64,000 nt of DNA from Heliocidaris tuberculata (GCA_025618425.1 CM046833.1:4186298-4250297); one strand, 5' to 3'; shown: positions 1 through 12,688, counted from the stretch's first letter. Notes: generated from the letters alone by a model not told the origin. Numbers and translations: made by a program.

Positions 1-91
1 CGCTAACATCAATTTTGTTATTAACTCTAGTGGAGAGATGATTAATTTTGGTGCTGCACAGTGACTTCGTTTGTACGTATAGATTAGACTG

Positions 92-393
92 CAGGGGCGG
101 ATCTAGCTTTTTTCCAAGGGGAGGGTTTGAGGGGCTGAGCTGGGTATTGCGAGGGAGCGTAGCGACCGAGCCCGAGCGAGGGGGGAGGGTGTGGGAGGGG
201 GGATACCCCCCTCCCACAGTAGGGAGATTTTTCATTTTTAGGGTTGCCAGCTTGCGATTTTAAGCATACTTGCATGCTCTGTTTTTTCTCTTTTTGTTTT
301 CCTATGCACATTAAATGTTTACTTGGCAGCCCAAGGGGGGGGGGGGGGGGGTTAAACCCCCTAAACCCCCCCCCCCCCGTAGATCCGCCACTG
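92..393. mobile_element. hAT-type MITE, CAGNGGCGGATC family
   Basis: The left end reads CAGGGGCGGATCTA and the right end is its near inverse (TAGATCCGCCACTG). The motif AGACT lies next to both ends, so a short target duplication is possible but blurred. The interior has a GAGCGTAGCGACCGAGC motif and long poly-G and poly-C runs (about 341-378) that can fold on each other. No transposase is encoded. The CA(G/T)NG start is usual for hAT elements; superfamily membership is inference. Confidence 0.6.
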
Positions 394-401
394 AGACTAG
401 A

Positions 402-3400
402 CCTTACTTTAGTCCGTGCTGTAAATTGGAATCAGCAACCGGCATGCCGAAAGTGAAGGAAGACGGGTACGGTACCACTGTCAAGGCGAAGGAGTCCGGA
501 CGAAGTGAGCGATAGCGCCGTAGGCGAAGTAGGCCTAATTCTATATCAGCTGGTTCTGCAGGCCGAGAAACATCATAACCTCCGGCAGCGGGCTCAGATC
601 TTGCGGACCAATACGACCAAGACCAAGCCCAAGGCCAAGTCCAACCCCAAGGACCGTCCAAGCCCAAGGACCGGAACCTCAACAAGTATCCGGTGAGTCG
701 GGAAATGGTATTGATAGATCAAGATCTGGGGTTAACAAACGTCGCATCTAGTCAGGGCCGAGTTTAGGCCTGGGCTCCTAACTTAGGGTAGGGCCTGTTG
801 ACGGAGGTCGGATCCTGCAATATCGTTAACCTTAACAATTACTAGAGAGAATTGTTGCGATGATTCTAATGCTAGACCTAGATCTACTCTTGGCTCAACT
901 TAGAGCCTGGAATATTAAGCACAGGATCTTGACCTAACAAAGTAACATCAACATGGGAGGTGAAAGTAGATTTATTTCTCTGTCTGGATCTAGATGAAGT
1001 GGGTTGAGACACAGCAGGATTAGAGTTATGTTGGAAGTTTTCTCCCTTAGCCGTTGGTAAGCCTTAGATTAGGGTTGAATGAAAATACATGGCGGGGCGA
1101 TTATATCGCCTTGTTTTGCTGCAGAAAATAGGAACAGCTGCCTTTCCAGGCAGTAGGCCTAAATGACATCGTCGTCGGGGCTGACCTGATTTAATCGGAT
1201 TCAATTTATCAATATTACCTAATCACTGTCACGTCCAGTCATTTATATCATTACATTGTAGGCCTACCGACTATTGGTAACGATAGGGAATTGGTATATT
1301 GGCAACATGCTTATCGAAGTTGGCCCAAGTTCATCCATTTCAATTGCAAAAATTTTCCAGCGCCTTTGTAGCCTTAATGTAGACTAGTTAGAAATAGTCC
1401 TTTGGATTTATTGTACGGCCGAGTTAACCTTCAAATATTTCCTTATCGGTTCATAATTAAGTACCGGTATAGATTTCTAAATTTCCTTTCGTTGACTACA
1501 TTTATGTCCGGTTATTGACCTGTAGTCGGAACGTTGTGCGTTTATGAACAACAGTAGGCTATTAACTGCCATACAAACGTTATTCTGTGTTATTGCTATC
1601 AGTATGGTTATTATTATTATTAGGCCTACTATGATTGTTATTATGATCACGATTATTATCATATTCGTACGTTGGTGGCCTATAGCATAATGCTTTGCAA
1701 ATGAATTCATTAGAAAGCGTACATTATGTGCACTATGTCTATGAATGAATGAATGAATGAATTTCATAATACTGCAGAAATCTCCATGAACACTACAATT
1801 GACTGTATTCATAGTTCGAATATCGAATACGGATATCATAGTCAATAACAATTTCAAGGTAATCAAAAGTGAAAGTTACATAAGTCAATAGAAAAGGCAG
1901 TATCATGGGAAAGAACCTATGGAAAAGCACAGCTAGGTCCCCGATTAAAGAGAATTACAACATATGTAATTATGTTAGGTGTGCGTGAAAAAAGAAAACA
2001 CACATAAAACATGAAAATGAAAATAAGCTTTTATTTTCTGAGTATTAATTTCAGCCTATTGGGTTTATAGTGGACTCTAGTAGAAAATCCAGATACACAT
2101 CATAGTGAGTATGTGTAGGTATGATCGAAATTTGTCTCGATGGAAGGGTTTTGTTTTTGTTATGTTTAGACAAAGGCAGAAGAGCAAATAGAAATACAAT
2201 TGGTATGAACTTTTACTCTAAGAGTTGATTAGATAATGTTTCAGACTTCTTCAAAAAGATTTTAGAGAGGAAGCTTGCTTTAGAGTTGAATCAAGATGAT
2301 TCCAATAAATGGGCCAATTGTAAATTAATGTTTTCTGGGCAAGGTGAGTACGAAGAAATGAAAGAAAGGATTGGCGTGTACAATGTCTATGCACTCCATC
2401 ATAGTCGAGGCTTTTTCAAAATCATTCTCATCACCCATTTTGTACAATTGAGAGTCTATCCAATTGAGACTTTAAAAGCAGAGTTGTCCCAAGCAAGAAC
2501 ACCGTAATTTATGAAGGGTAGAACCAGTGGAATACAACAACAGTGAGGAAAACAAGGATTTCGTTGTGTTTATAATACCAACATTTCTAGAGAGCAATTT
2601 GTTTAGATACACAGGCTCTGGTTTCCAAGATAACTTATTATCAATAGAAGTAAACCAAGAACCTTTAACTCCTCAACCATTTTATTGTAGTGTTTTTAAG
2701 TAATACATTGCCACCCAGAGCTGAGACTGAGTTATTAAATAACATACGTGTACAACGATTTTTTCCAAATTGAGAGATGGTATATTGGCACTATTAACGT
2801 AAGTGTGAATGCATCAACTCAACACTTAAGATACTGGGATTATATTACAGGCTCAAGATGCCTGGAAATTTTTCGCAGGTTCCAAAGAGTTGTACAGAGA
2901 CGCCAGTGGGGCGTACTTTTATCAAACGTTTGTCGGTAATTTTTCCAGACAAATTTACTCTCAGCCAATCGGATGCAAGCATTTTAGTAGCTTTTAACAG
3001 TTGTTGCAGCTTGTCATTGAAGAGTGAAGACAGGTTTTATGCAACTGGGCCCAGGACACATTCTAATGATTGTTAAAGGGAAGGTTCAGTTCTGGGAAAG
3101 GTGAAAAATAATTTGCGGGCTTTCTCATTCTTCCCATGTCAATTACATTGAATTATCATAATAAAATGGTCCACTGCTGAGGATTACTCTTCTAATGCCC
3201 TCATATTGGGAATATGACAGGTATTACCCGAAATGGGACTGTTCGGCTGAACATTCATGCCAGATTTGGGTGGTCCCTCATACTTGTTTCTGTGTGCAGC
3301 GAAACTACTTGTCGTGGAAAGTGAGAGAATTTTGTGTCAATTCAACAATCCTAAAAATCTCACACCATATAGGCACCGGTGTATGTTCAACTAATGGAAC

Positions 3401-3830
3401 TTTCCCAGTTGCTTTGAAACAGTTTCCTTTACATGAAAATCACAGGGTCAGAACAGAATTTATCTTTCAGTGATTGTGATTACATGTCCCTAGTGCAAGA
3501 TACTCCCAAAAGTTTTTCTTAATTTTACAGCCCCTGCCGTATGGATTGTGCGGGACGCCATAGTGCATTAGACGGCCCGGCGGGTTCAGCAGAAGGGCAG
3601 CAGGGAGCTCGGCTGTGGGGCGGCGATTACCAATCTAAGACTCCATCTAAGCGAGACAATGGCTTTCCTATCGTCACTTTTTCTTGGCGCGGGTTCGACG
3701 CCGTCATATAACTTCACGTGGCGACAGATAAAATGATATCGAGGCAAAGAGAAAGAGGGATTTTTCAAGAGAGCTAGAAGTGGTCAATAGCAGGGCCTCG
3801 TCGACCGCTAGCGGCGGTTATTGAACAGGT
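402..3830. other. unassigned sequence, no gene recognised
   Basis: Only short open frames occur here, and none has a recognisable domain or splice context. There is a small (GAAT)n run near 1738-1762. The stretch 3530-3830 is clearly richer in G+C than its surroundings, but its open frames resemble nothing I know. Several TAGGCCTA-like octamers are present (for example near 1155, 1258 and 1620). Confidence 0.6.
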
Positions 3831-4047
3831 ATGCAAGGTCCCTAGTTGGGAGGTTGAATGGTAGCTACACAGAGCACCCGGAGATGGTACATATCTCTCG
3901 CGAGCTTTTCGTCCGGACGGGGTATGTTTTTCAGATATGCAAGGTCCCTAGTTGGGAGGTTGAATGGTAGCTACATAGAGCACCCGGAGATGGTACGTAC
4001 ATACCTCTCATGAGCTTTTTCGTCCGGACGGGGTACGTTTTTCAGAT
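3831..4047. repeat. two-copy tandem repeat, about 106-111 bp unit
   Basis: Copy 1 is 3831-3936 and copy 2 is 3937-4047. Both start ATGCAAGGTCCCTAGTTGGG and end GTCCGGACGGGGTAYGTTTTTCAGAT. They differ by a few substitutions and a short insertion in copy 2. No coding role is visible. Confidence 0.85.
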
Positions 4048-4212
4048 GCTGGGACATATTTCTTCGTCTTGGACATTGCTAAGAGGTTCAGATGTACAAT
4101 TAACTATTGGTCACGCCCACTCCCAAGCAGATCGGCACGGACAACGAGTTCCGGTCAGTAGGGTTTTGACCCCTTTCGGGACAAGAATTATTTAAGGGCT
4201 AAACCGATCACG

Positions 4213-4610
4213 TTTTGTTCTTCAAATTGGCAACAATCATTTTATTCTTTTAATGCTACATGGTACTATTAAATTGTAATATATTAGAAATATATACATG
4301 GTTAAGAGCTTTGGCAAAAAGTTGAGAAAATTGCCAACTTCTATTAACCCCCCCCCCCCAAAAAAAAAAAACAAAAAAAACAGTAATTTTGAACCTCTGA
4401 ACGTTTTGCCAATTTAAGGATTTTAACGCTTACTCTCCTTTTTAAAAATTCCTGGCATCTAATGCAATATGGTCCTCCAACAAAAATGGACACAGTATAT
4501 GCATAAAGTTTTGCTCTTTCTACTTATGCGTTTGGTGTATTTTTACGGCTCTGAATCAGGAGTTGTTGAGCCGTGACGCCAAAGGTGGTCCATTGTCTCG
4601 AAAGGGTTAA
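4213..4610 (+). repeat. dispersed repeat, copy 1 (second copy near 53050)
   Basis: From TTGTTCTTCAAATTGGCAAC onward this matches 53045-53440 in the same orientation, with shared blocks such as TTTTAATGCTACATGGT, TTTTGAACCTCT and GCTCTGAATCA. Both copies carry a C-run/A-run at roughly the same place. They are clearly diverged, so this is an old family. No ends or open frame identified. Confidence 0.7.
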
Positions 4611-4613
4611 CGA

Positions 4614-4751
4614 GCAGCTGCCCTTCCTATTTGTATACATGTACATCCCTTTGATGTTTATTGTGTCTTACCTGCAAACGTTAAATATGAATGTTTTATT
4701 GTCTGTGTCTTTTACTCGGTGAATGAGCAAAGAATTAATAGAGTCGAAGAT
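4614..4751. repeat. partial copy of the 3.57-kb tandem unit
   Basis: This 138-bp block (CTGCCCTTCC to GTCGAAGATA) repeats at 4838-4975 and again in the second large unit. It lies immediately before unit 1, so the array begins with a heavily deleted unit. Confidence 0.85.
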
Positions 4752-6025
4752 ATCCTCTATCCTCTTCTCTCCCTCTCTTTGTCCCTTTCTTCTTTTCCTG
4801 TATTAATTTATATTTTATTAGTGTATTCAGTCGTACCCGCTGCCCTTCCTATTTGTATACATGTACATCCCTTTGATGTTTATTGTGTCATACCTGCAAA
4901 CGTTAAATATGAATGTTTTATTGTCTGTGTCTTTTACTCGGTGAATGAGCAAAGAATTAATAGAGTCGAAGATAGTCCATAAAGGGGGTCTCTTTAGCCT
5001 AGAGCCCTTATGAGTTTTACCGTTAACAGGCTTGTTAATATGTTATGCAACGGGTCAGATGAGAGTTATCGAGGGCTCGTTTGCGTCATAGCCTCCTCAC
5101 AATTTTTATACTTATGCAGAGCTCTCTCACTTTATGGTGGTAATTAGTGGCGGTTATAAAGTAAGTAAGGAGTTATGTCCGGATTCCGGTTAGGTACCGC
5201 ATGGCAAGATATTGCATTTCGAAAATTAAATGCAAGGCTGCCTGCGGTACCCGGATATATGGTTTCCGTGGTGTTTATACATTCGTCCTTGCTAATTAGT
5301 TGGCTTCAACCATTGGTGAGAATTTTCACCTCGAGCTGAATTCCAGTGAAACCGTGTTCTTTGGCGGCGAGCTATTTAATTTGCTCTTTGGCGGAATTTA
5401 TCAATTTGGGCCTTCATCACACTTACATATATTAGCAAGAAATTATATTACCATTCGTAAGACAAGTAATATCAGGAGCCTCGCTCGATTTTACATGCGG
5501 GGAGATATACCTGGAGGGAAGTGATGGGGCCCGGTTGGCAACACTTTTGCTGGAATCGTTGATGAGAGCTGGGAATGGGTGGTGCATCCGGGTTACATAA
5601 AAAACTTCCCCGTCTGATCGGGCATTCCTGACGGCTAGCAAGGGGGGCTCGTGGCAATGCGGAGGGGACATTCGTTTACGAGAGGGGGTTTCTAGCCGTG
5701 GGTTTAACCCTTCTCTGGCTACACGCTTGGATTTCACATATTTTGATTTTAAGGTTTATGTATGCGGTGCAGATTACATTTATTCACATGATTCCTCATT
5801 TTTTCAGCATAGATTCCAGCACTAGTTCTGTATTTGGTTTGGATACTCAAATCTGTGTGTAATACAATTATAATATTGGTGTGAATTCATGTACCGCCAT
5901 GGTAAAATGATACATGTGGAAATGACAGTAACCAATGTTAAATAAAAGCCACGAAAATGCACAATTGAACAGTTTGTCGATTTCTCATTTATCAGCCGTG
6001 AATAAATAAATATATATATATATGT

Positions 6026-6396
6026 ATATATGCCATTTTTAAAATATAAAATGGCCGCCGTGTGCGATGACGCATTAAGATTAGAAGTCTAATTATGTCA
6101 CCAATTGTTTTATCGACCAAGAAAACGGAGGATTAGAATATTTTTGCTAAGTTCCTAGGTTGACAAGAAGCAGAGATCAGGCAACTTATATATTTCACGT
6201 ATGCCATTTTGAAAATCCAAAATGGCCTCCATATGCGAGGAAGCGTTAGAAGAAGATGCCAACCGATGCCGCCATTTGTTTTCTGCACCCATAAATAGTA
6301 GGATTGGCACATTTCATTACGTTTATACCTTTAAAAGAAGCCGTGATAAGGCAAATTATGTATTTTATGGCGGCCATTTTGAAAATCCAAAATGGC
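6026..6396. repeat. cluster of CCATTTT...AAAATGG palindromes
   Basis: Near-perfect palindromes of the form GCCATTTTGAAAATCCAAAATGGC occur near 6027, 6202 and 6372. A shorter relative lies near 7230, and all recur in the second unit. Each is a hairpin-capable 24-26-mer separated from the next by about 170 bp. Confidence 0.75.
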
Positions 6397-6649
6397 CATC
6401 ATGCCGATGTTTGTGCAAATGCCAACATCAATATTTTGATTATCCATACTCTAACGATTCCGAAAATGTATAGTTTTGCTAATCTCCAACAAATTTGAAC
6501 AAAAATACATAATGAACCTGACTAGAAGGCAGCCCTCGGTATTATTTTCTTTGTTTTAGCAAATATCAAAGTGTTAACCTTAGAGTACTATAACTTTTTT
6601 GTTAGATAAGCAATGAACTTCCCATTTTCATATGATATTGACCCTATAT

Positions 6650-6945
6650 CAGTGTTGGGTCCAAGACCAGAGGGTCCGAGATCAAGATCAAGATCAAGAT
6701 CAGACAGTCCGAGATCCAGATCCAGATCAAGATCCGCAGCTCAAGATCGAGATTAGAACATCTGAGATCAAGATCAGATATGTCAGAGATCAAGATCAAG
6801 ATCGAGGTTACTGATGCCGACTGGTCTCGAGATCTGGTCTCGATATCAAGATCGATCTCGAGGTACCCAACACTGAGTCGTGTTTTCGCCGATTGGTGAA
6901 CGATTTAAAAAGCCTTTTCGTTTGATATCGAAGTACCCAACACTG
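6650..6945. mobile_element. hAT-type MITE with GATCAA-rich core, copy 1
   Basis: The left end CAGTGTTGGG and right end CCCAACACTG are inverted repeats. CCCTATAT flanks both sides (6642-6649 and 6946-6953): a perfect 8-bp target duplication, diagnostic of hAT-type insertion. The interior is a degenerate GATCAA/GATCCA array (6689-6810), followed by an inverted GATC-rich block and a second internal CCCAACACTG (6866-6875). No transposase. Confidence 0.85.
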
Positions 6946-8330
6946 CCCTATATATGGATGATTTTCTGTAAAGTTGGAAGTCATTATTGAAAGGAACTTT
7001 TGAAATATGGAGAAATATGTATTTTGATGCAATTCATATTTTTGAAAAAAAATTGATAAAAATCACATTTTCGGCCCGAAATTGTTATACAAATCATCAC
7101 CAAACCCAACGAATGTGGTGTCATGATGTAGAGATTTTAATGCCCTTTAATATGCTACCACAAAAATGATAGAATGAGGTCATTTACAAAAAATTCTTCA
7201 AAAGTGTTCAATACTAGTTACATATGTCGGCCATTTGAAAATCCAAAATGGCTTCTCGGTCAGGGTTTTGTGCAAATGCCAATATCAATTTTCGGATTCC
7301 CCATGTTCTACCGATTCCCAAAATGTATAGTTTTGCTAATCTCCAAAAATATTGAACAAAAATACATAGTGAACCTGACTATTAAGTCGACCCCTGTGCA
7401 GCCAACCATAAAATATCACCCCCTGAATACCCTACAAGTACATATCACATACGTCCGTATTTACAACACCCTCTTAAAACAATAGACAGTTATAAATGTG
7501 TCATTTTCTTTTTGACTCGCACTGCATAACTTCCCATGCAAGGTTAAGTTTTGATGTCGCGATACCACAAAAAACAATGGTTTACGCAAAGTGTACCCCG
7601 TCATCTGTATACCATGAAATATGTCGCTATTATTTTGTGATTCGTTTGGTCTTCTCTGGTTCTCACGCAACGAAGGCCAATCTTTCCAAATATAATTCCC
7701 ATATCCTACAAGAATCATGCGGTTTTGGAGCATGCGGTGATAACTCAAAGGATAATGGAAGTTCATTGAAGAATAATTACGGAACGTTTTTTTTTTTTGT
7801 TTTTTTTTTGTTTTTGTTTTTATAGGGACGCGTTTCACTAGTGACAAGGGTAGTGGTACTGGGGAATTTTAGGTATCATAAAGGGAAACCAATTCGGCGT
7901 GTTTGTTTTTTTATGCGTAAATCCTTTTTGGCTTAGTCAGGGAGTCATCATAACTGTTTGGCACTCTATCCTTATATAGCATTATTTAATAGGCACTCAT
8001 CATAGTTCAAAAGGACATGCGGGTAAAACGATGATAATGAAAAGAATGCAAGATGCCTTTGTCAGCATTTAAGTAGCTGATGACATGTCATGCTAATTTA
8101 AATGGGCACATATTTTAGTTGAAATATTTTCACGTTACTTATATAAAAAGGACTTTATCTAGAGAAAGAGAACTTGATTAAAAGAAAACATTTTGATGTC
8201 ATGATTATGATATTATGGAGTAGTAAAGGCTCTACGTAATTTTCTACGTAATCTTCTTGCATTCTATACAACTCCATTATGATTATTACTATGTTGCAAC
8301 CCTCTTCCTTTCTCTCTACTCCAAGTTCCC

Positions 8331-11300
8331 TATCCTCTTCTCTCCCTCTCTTTGTCCCTTTCTTCTTTTCCTGTATTAATTTATATTTTATTAGTGTATT
8401 CAGTCGTACCCGCTGCCCTTCCTATTTGTATACATGTACATCCCTTTGATGTTTATTGTGTCATACCTGCAAACGTTAAATATGAATGTTTTATTGTCTG
8501 TGTCTTTTACTCGGTGAATGAGCAAAGAATTAACAGAGTCGAAGATAGTCCATAAAGGGGGTCTCTTTAGCCTAGAGCCCTTATGAGTTTTACCGTTAAC
8601 AGGCTTGTTAATATGTTATGCAAGGGGTCAGATGAGAGTTATCGAGGGCTCGTTTGCGTCATAGCCTCCTCACAATTTTTATACTTATGCAGAGCTCTCT
8701 CACTTTATGGTGGTAATTAGTGGCGGTTATAAAGTAAGTAAGGAGTTATGTCCGGATTCCGGTTAGGTACCGCATGGCAAGATATTGCATTTCGAAAATT
8801 AAATGCAAGGCTGCCTGCGGTACCCGGATATATGGTTTCCGTGGTGTTTATACATTCGTCCTTGCTAATTAGTTGGCTTCAACCATTGGTGAGAATTTTC
8901 ACCTCGAGCTGAATTCCAGTGAAACCGTGTTCTTTGGCGGCGAGCTATTTAATTTGCTCTTTGGCGGAATTTATCAATTTGGGCCTTCATCACACTTATA
9001 TATATTAGCAAGAAATTATATTACCATTCGTAAGACAAGTAATATCAGGAGCCTCGCTCGATTTTACATGCGGGGAGATATACCTGGAGGGAAGTGATGG
9101 GGCCCGGTTGGCAACACTTTTGCTGGAATCGTTGATGAGAGCTGGGAATGGGTGGTGCATCCGGGTTACATAAAAAACTTCCCCGTCTGATCGGGCATTC
9201 CTGACGGCTAGCAAGGGGGGCTCGTGGCAATGCGGAGGGGACATTCGTTTACGAGAGGGGGTTTCTAGCCGTGGGTTTAACCCTTCTCTGGCTACACGCT
9301 TGGATTTCACATATTTTGATTTTAAGGTTTATGTATGCGGTGCAGATTACATTTATTCACATGATTCCTCATTTTTTCAGCATAGATTCCAGCACTAGTT
9401 CTGTATTTGGTTTGGATACTCAAATCTGTGTGTAATACAATTATAATATTGGTGTGAATTCATGTACCGCCATGGTAAAATGATACATGTGGAAATGACA
9501 GTAACCAATGTTAAATAAAAGCCACGAAAATGCACAATTGAACAGTTTGTCGATTTCTCATTTATCAGCCGTGAATAAATAAATATATATATATATGTAT
9601 ATATGCCATTTTTAAAATATAAAATGGCCGCCGTGTGCGATGACGCATTAAGATTAGAAGTCTAATTATGTCACCAATTGTTTTATCGACCAAGAAAACG
9701 GAGGATTAGAATATTTTTGCTAAGTTCCTAGGTTGACAAGAAGCAGAGATCAGGCAACTTATATATTTCACGTATGCCATTTTGAAAATCCAAAATGGCC
9801 TCCATATGCGAGGAAGCGTTAGAAGAAGATGCCAACCGATGCCGCCATTTGTTTTCTGCACCCATAAATAGTAGGATTGGCACATTTCATTACGTTTATA
9901 CCTTTAAAAGAAGCCGTGATAAGGCAAATTATGTATTTTATGGCGGCCATTTTGAAAATCCAAAATGGCCATCATGCCGATGTTTGTGCAAATGCCAACA
10001 TCAATATTTTGATTATCCATGCTCTAACGATTCCGAAAATGTATAGTTTTGCTAATCTCCAACAAATTTGAACAAAAATACATAATGAACCTGACTAGAA
10101 GGCAGCCCTCGGCATTATTTTCTTTGTTTTAGCAAATATCAAAGTGTTAACCTTAGAGTACTATAAATTTTTTGTTAGATAAGCAATGAACTTCTCATTT
10201 TCATATGATATTGACCCTATATCAGTGTTGGGTCCAAGACCAGAGGGTCCGAGATCAAGATCAAGATCAAGATCAGACAGTCCGAGATCCAGATCCAGAT
10301 CAAGATCCGCAGCTCAAGATCGAGATTAGAACATCTGAGATCAAGATCAGATATGTCAGAGATCAAGATCAAGATCGAGGTTACTGATGCCGACTGGTCT
10401 CGAGATCTGGTCTCGATATCAAGATCGATCTCGAGGTACCCAACACTGAGTCGTGTTTTCGCCGATTGGTGAACGATTTAAAAAGCCTTTTCGTTTGATA
10501 TCGAATTTCCCAACACTGCCCTATATATGGATGATTTTCTGTAAAGTTGGAAGTCATTATTGAAAGGAACTTTTGAAATATGGAGAAATATGTATTTTGA
10601 TGCAATTCATATTTTTGAAAAAAAAAATGATAAAAATCACATTTTCGGCCCGAAATTGTTATACAAATCATCACCAAACCCAACGAATGTGGTGTCATGA
10701 TGTAGAGATTTTAATGCCCTTTAATATGCTACCACAAAAATGATAGAATGAGGTCATTTACAAAAAATTCTTCAAAAGTGTTCAATACTAGTTACATATG
10801 TCGGCCATTTTGAAAATCCAAAATGGCTTCTCGGTCAGGGTTTTGTGCAAATGCCAATATCAATTTTCGGATTCCCCATGTTCTACCGATTCCCAAAATG
10901 TATAGTTTTGCTAATCTCCAAAAATATTGAACAAAAATACATAGTGAACCTGATATTAAGTCGACCCCTGTGCAGCCAACCATAAAATATCACCCCCTGA
11001 ATACCCTACAAGTACATATCACATACGTCCGTATTTACAACACCCTCTTAAAACAATAGACAGTTATAAATGTGTCATTTTCTTTTTGACTCGCACTGCA
11101 TAACTTCCCATGCAAGGTTAAGTTTTGATGTTGCGATACCACAAAAAACAATGGTTTACGCAAAGTGTACCCCGTCATCTGTATACCATGAAATATGTCG
11201 CTACTATTTTGTGATTCGTTTGGTCTTCTCTGGTTCTCACGCAACGAAGGCCAATCTTTCCAAATATAATTCCCATATCCTACAAGAATCATGCGGTTTT

Positions 11301-11909
11301 GGAGCATGCGGTGATAACTCAAAGGATAATGGATGTTCATTGAAGAATAATTACGGAACGTTTTTTTTTTGTTTGTTTGTTTTTTGTTTTTGTTTTTATA
11401 GGGACGCGTTTCACTAGTGACAAGGGTAGTGGTATTGGGGAATTTTAGGTATCATAAAGGGAAACCAATTCGGCGTGTTTTTTTTTTTTTTATGCGTAAA
11501 TCCTTTTTGGCTTAGTCAGGGAGTCATCATAACTGTTTGGCACTCTATCCTTATATAGCATTATTTAATAGACACTCATCATAGTTCAAAACTACATGCG
11601 GGTAAAACGATGATAATGAAAAGAATGCAAGATGCCTTTGTCAGCATTTAAGTAGCTGATGACATGTCATGCTAATTTAAATGGGCACATATTTTAGTTG
11701 AAATATTTTCACGTTTCTTATATAAAAAGGACTTTATCTAGAGAAAGAGGACTTGATTAAAAGAAAAAATTTTGATGTCATGATTATGATATTATGGAGT
11801 AGTAAAGGTTCTACGTAATTTTCTACGTAATCTTCTTGCATTCTATACAACTCCATTATGATTATTACTATGTTGCAGTCCTCTTCCTTTCTCTCTACTC
11901 CAAGTTCCC
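8331..11909 (+). repeat. 3.57-kb tandem unit, copy 2
   Basis: Collinear with 4758-8330 along its whole length. Differences are mostly single bases and changes in poly-T/poly-A length (for example near 7788 versus 11361). Its palindromes and hAT MITE sit at equivalent positions. The likeness implies a recent duplication, or an assembly duplication of one locus. Confidence 0.9.
10223..10518. mobile_element. hAT-type MITE with GATCAA-rich core, copy 2
   Basis: Equivalent of 6650-6945 in the second unit, with the same CCCTATAT duplication at 10215-10222 and 10519-10526. The MITE was therefore present before the large unit duplicated. Confidence 0.85.
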
Positions 11910-11997
11910 TATCCTCTTCTCTCCCTCTCTTTGTCTGTCCCTTTCTTCTTTTCCTGTATTAATTTATATTTTATTTGTGTATTCAGTCGTACCCGCT
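11910..11997 (+). repeat. third partial copy of the unit start
   Basis: An ~88-bp block matching the starts of both large units (TATCCTCTTCTCTCCCTC to GTCGTACCCGCT), after which similarity stops. It closes the array as a short direct repeat. Confidence 0.85.
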
Positions 11998-12426
11998 ACA
12001 AGCGTCTGCTTACCATTCGTCGTTGTATTGCAAGTTCTTGATTATGTTTATACTACATGTACTTCATATACATGTGTGCTATTCGAACAGATGTTGAATG
12101 TTTTCAAAATCAATGGAAGACAAAAAAATGTTAATTTGCATTGAATTGAACTGAATGTGTACGTCATTTGGGAAGAATAGTTGAGCTAAAGGAATTTTTT
12201 TTTTAATCTTCTTGAATCTTTACCTACTTCCTCCTTTCTTTTAAAAAAAATATTTTATTATCTTCTTCTTCTGCCATTTATCCAAATCCGCTTCCTATAT
12301 TATGCATACAATCCCCAATGGGAAATATTTTTTTTTTTCAACGTTTGAACGTCTTGTTCGTTATTTTAGCACTGTTATTACTCTCCAAAGGAACGTGTAC
12401 CAATCTTTTATATCCGTCTTGTTATG
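11998..12426. other. unassigned AT-rich sequence
   Basis: No gene or complete element recognised. It holds poly-T/poly-A runs and a TTGCATTGAATTGAACTGAAT stretch near 12136 of the kind seen at LINE 3' ends, but nothing else supports that. Confidence 0.5.
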
Positions 12427-12688
12427 GGTAAAGAAATCTGTAGTATATAATTTGGGGAATATATCAGATCTCGCTCACTCCCTCTCAGTGCCTTCAACAA
12501 AATGGAGCGTAACTAAAGGTTGAATGAGCAGAACAAGAAGTCGGATTGAACATAATGACCTAGAATAACAAATGGAGCGTAACTTTAATGGTAAAGAAAT
12601 CTGCAGTAGATAATTTTGTGAATATATCAGATCTCGCTCATTCCCTCTCTGTCAGTGCCTACAATAAAATGGAGCGTAATTAAAGGTT
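12427..12688. repeat. imperfect two-copy tandem repeat
   Basis: About 100 bp starting GGTAAAGAAATCTG and containing CAGATCTCGCTCA and AAAATGGAGCGTAA is present at 12427-12530 and again at 12590-12688. A third AAATGGAGCGTAAC fragment lies between them near 12568. No coding potential. Confidence 0.75.

Larger units (their letters stand above)
4758..8330 (+). repeat. 3.57-kb tandem unit, copy 1
   Basis: This 3573-bp unit begins with a pyrimidine-rich block (TATCCTCTTCTCTCCCTC) and is followed at once by a second copy at 8331-11909 that differs by scattered substitutions and a few small indels in homopolymers. The first ~85 bp recur a third time at 11910-11997. Inside are an (AT)n tract, several palindromes built on CCATTTTGAAAATCC, a hAT MITE (6650-6945) and poly-T runs. 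The open frames (for example 5300-5524) are short and resemble no known protein. The unit could be a non-autonomous element amplified through its terminal ~85-bp repeats, or a plain segmental duplication. Confidence 0.9.

Noticed and set aside
404..696. Overlapping Pro/Arg/Trp-rich frames on both strands
   Set aside because: Caused by a local AAGGCCAAGTCCAACCCCAAG-type purine/C-rich stretch; no domain.
5300..9310. Open frames conserved between the two 3.57-kb units (5300-5524, 5432-5737 and equivalents)
   Set aside because: The units are almost identical at the DNA level, so conservation carries no information; no domain or splice context.
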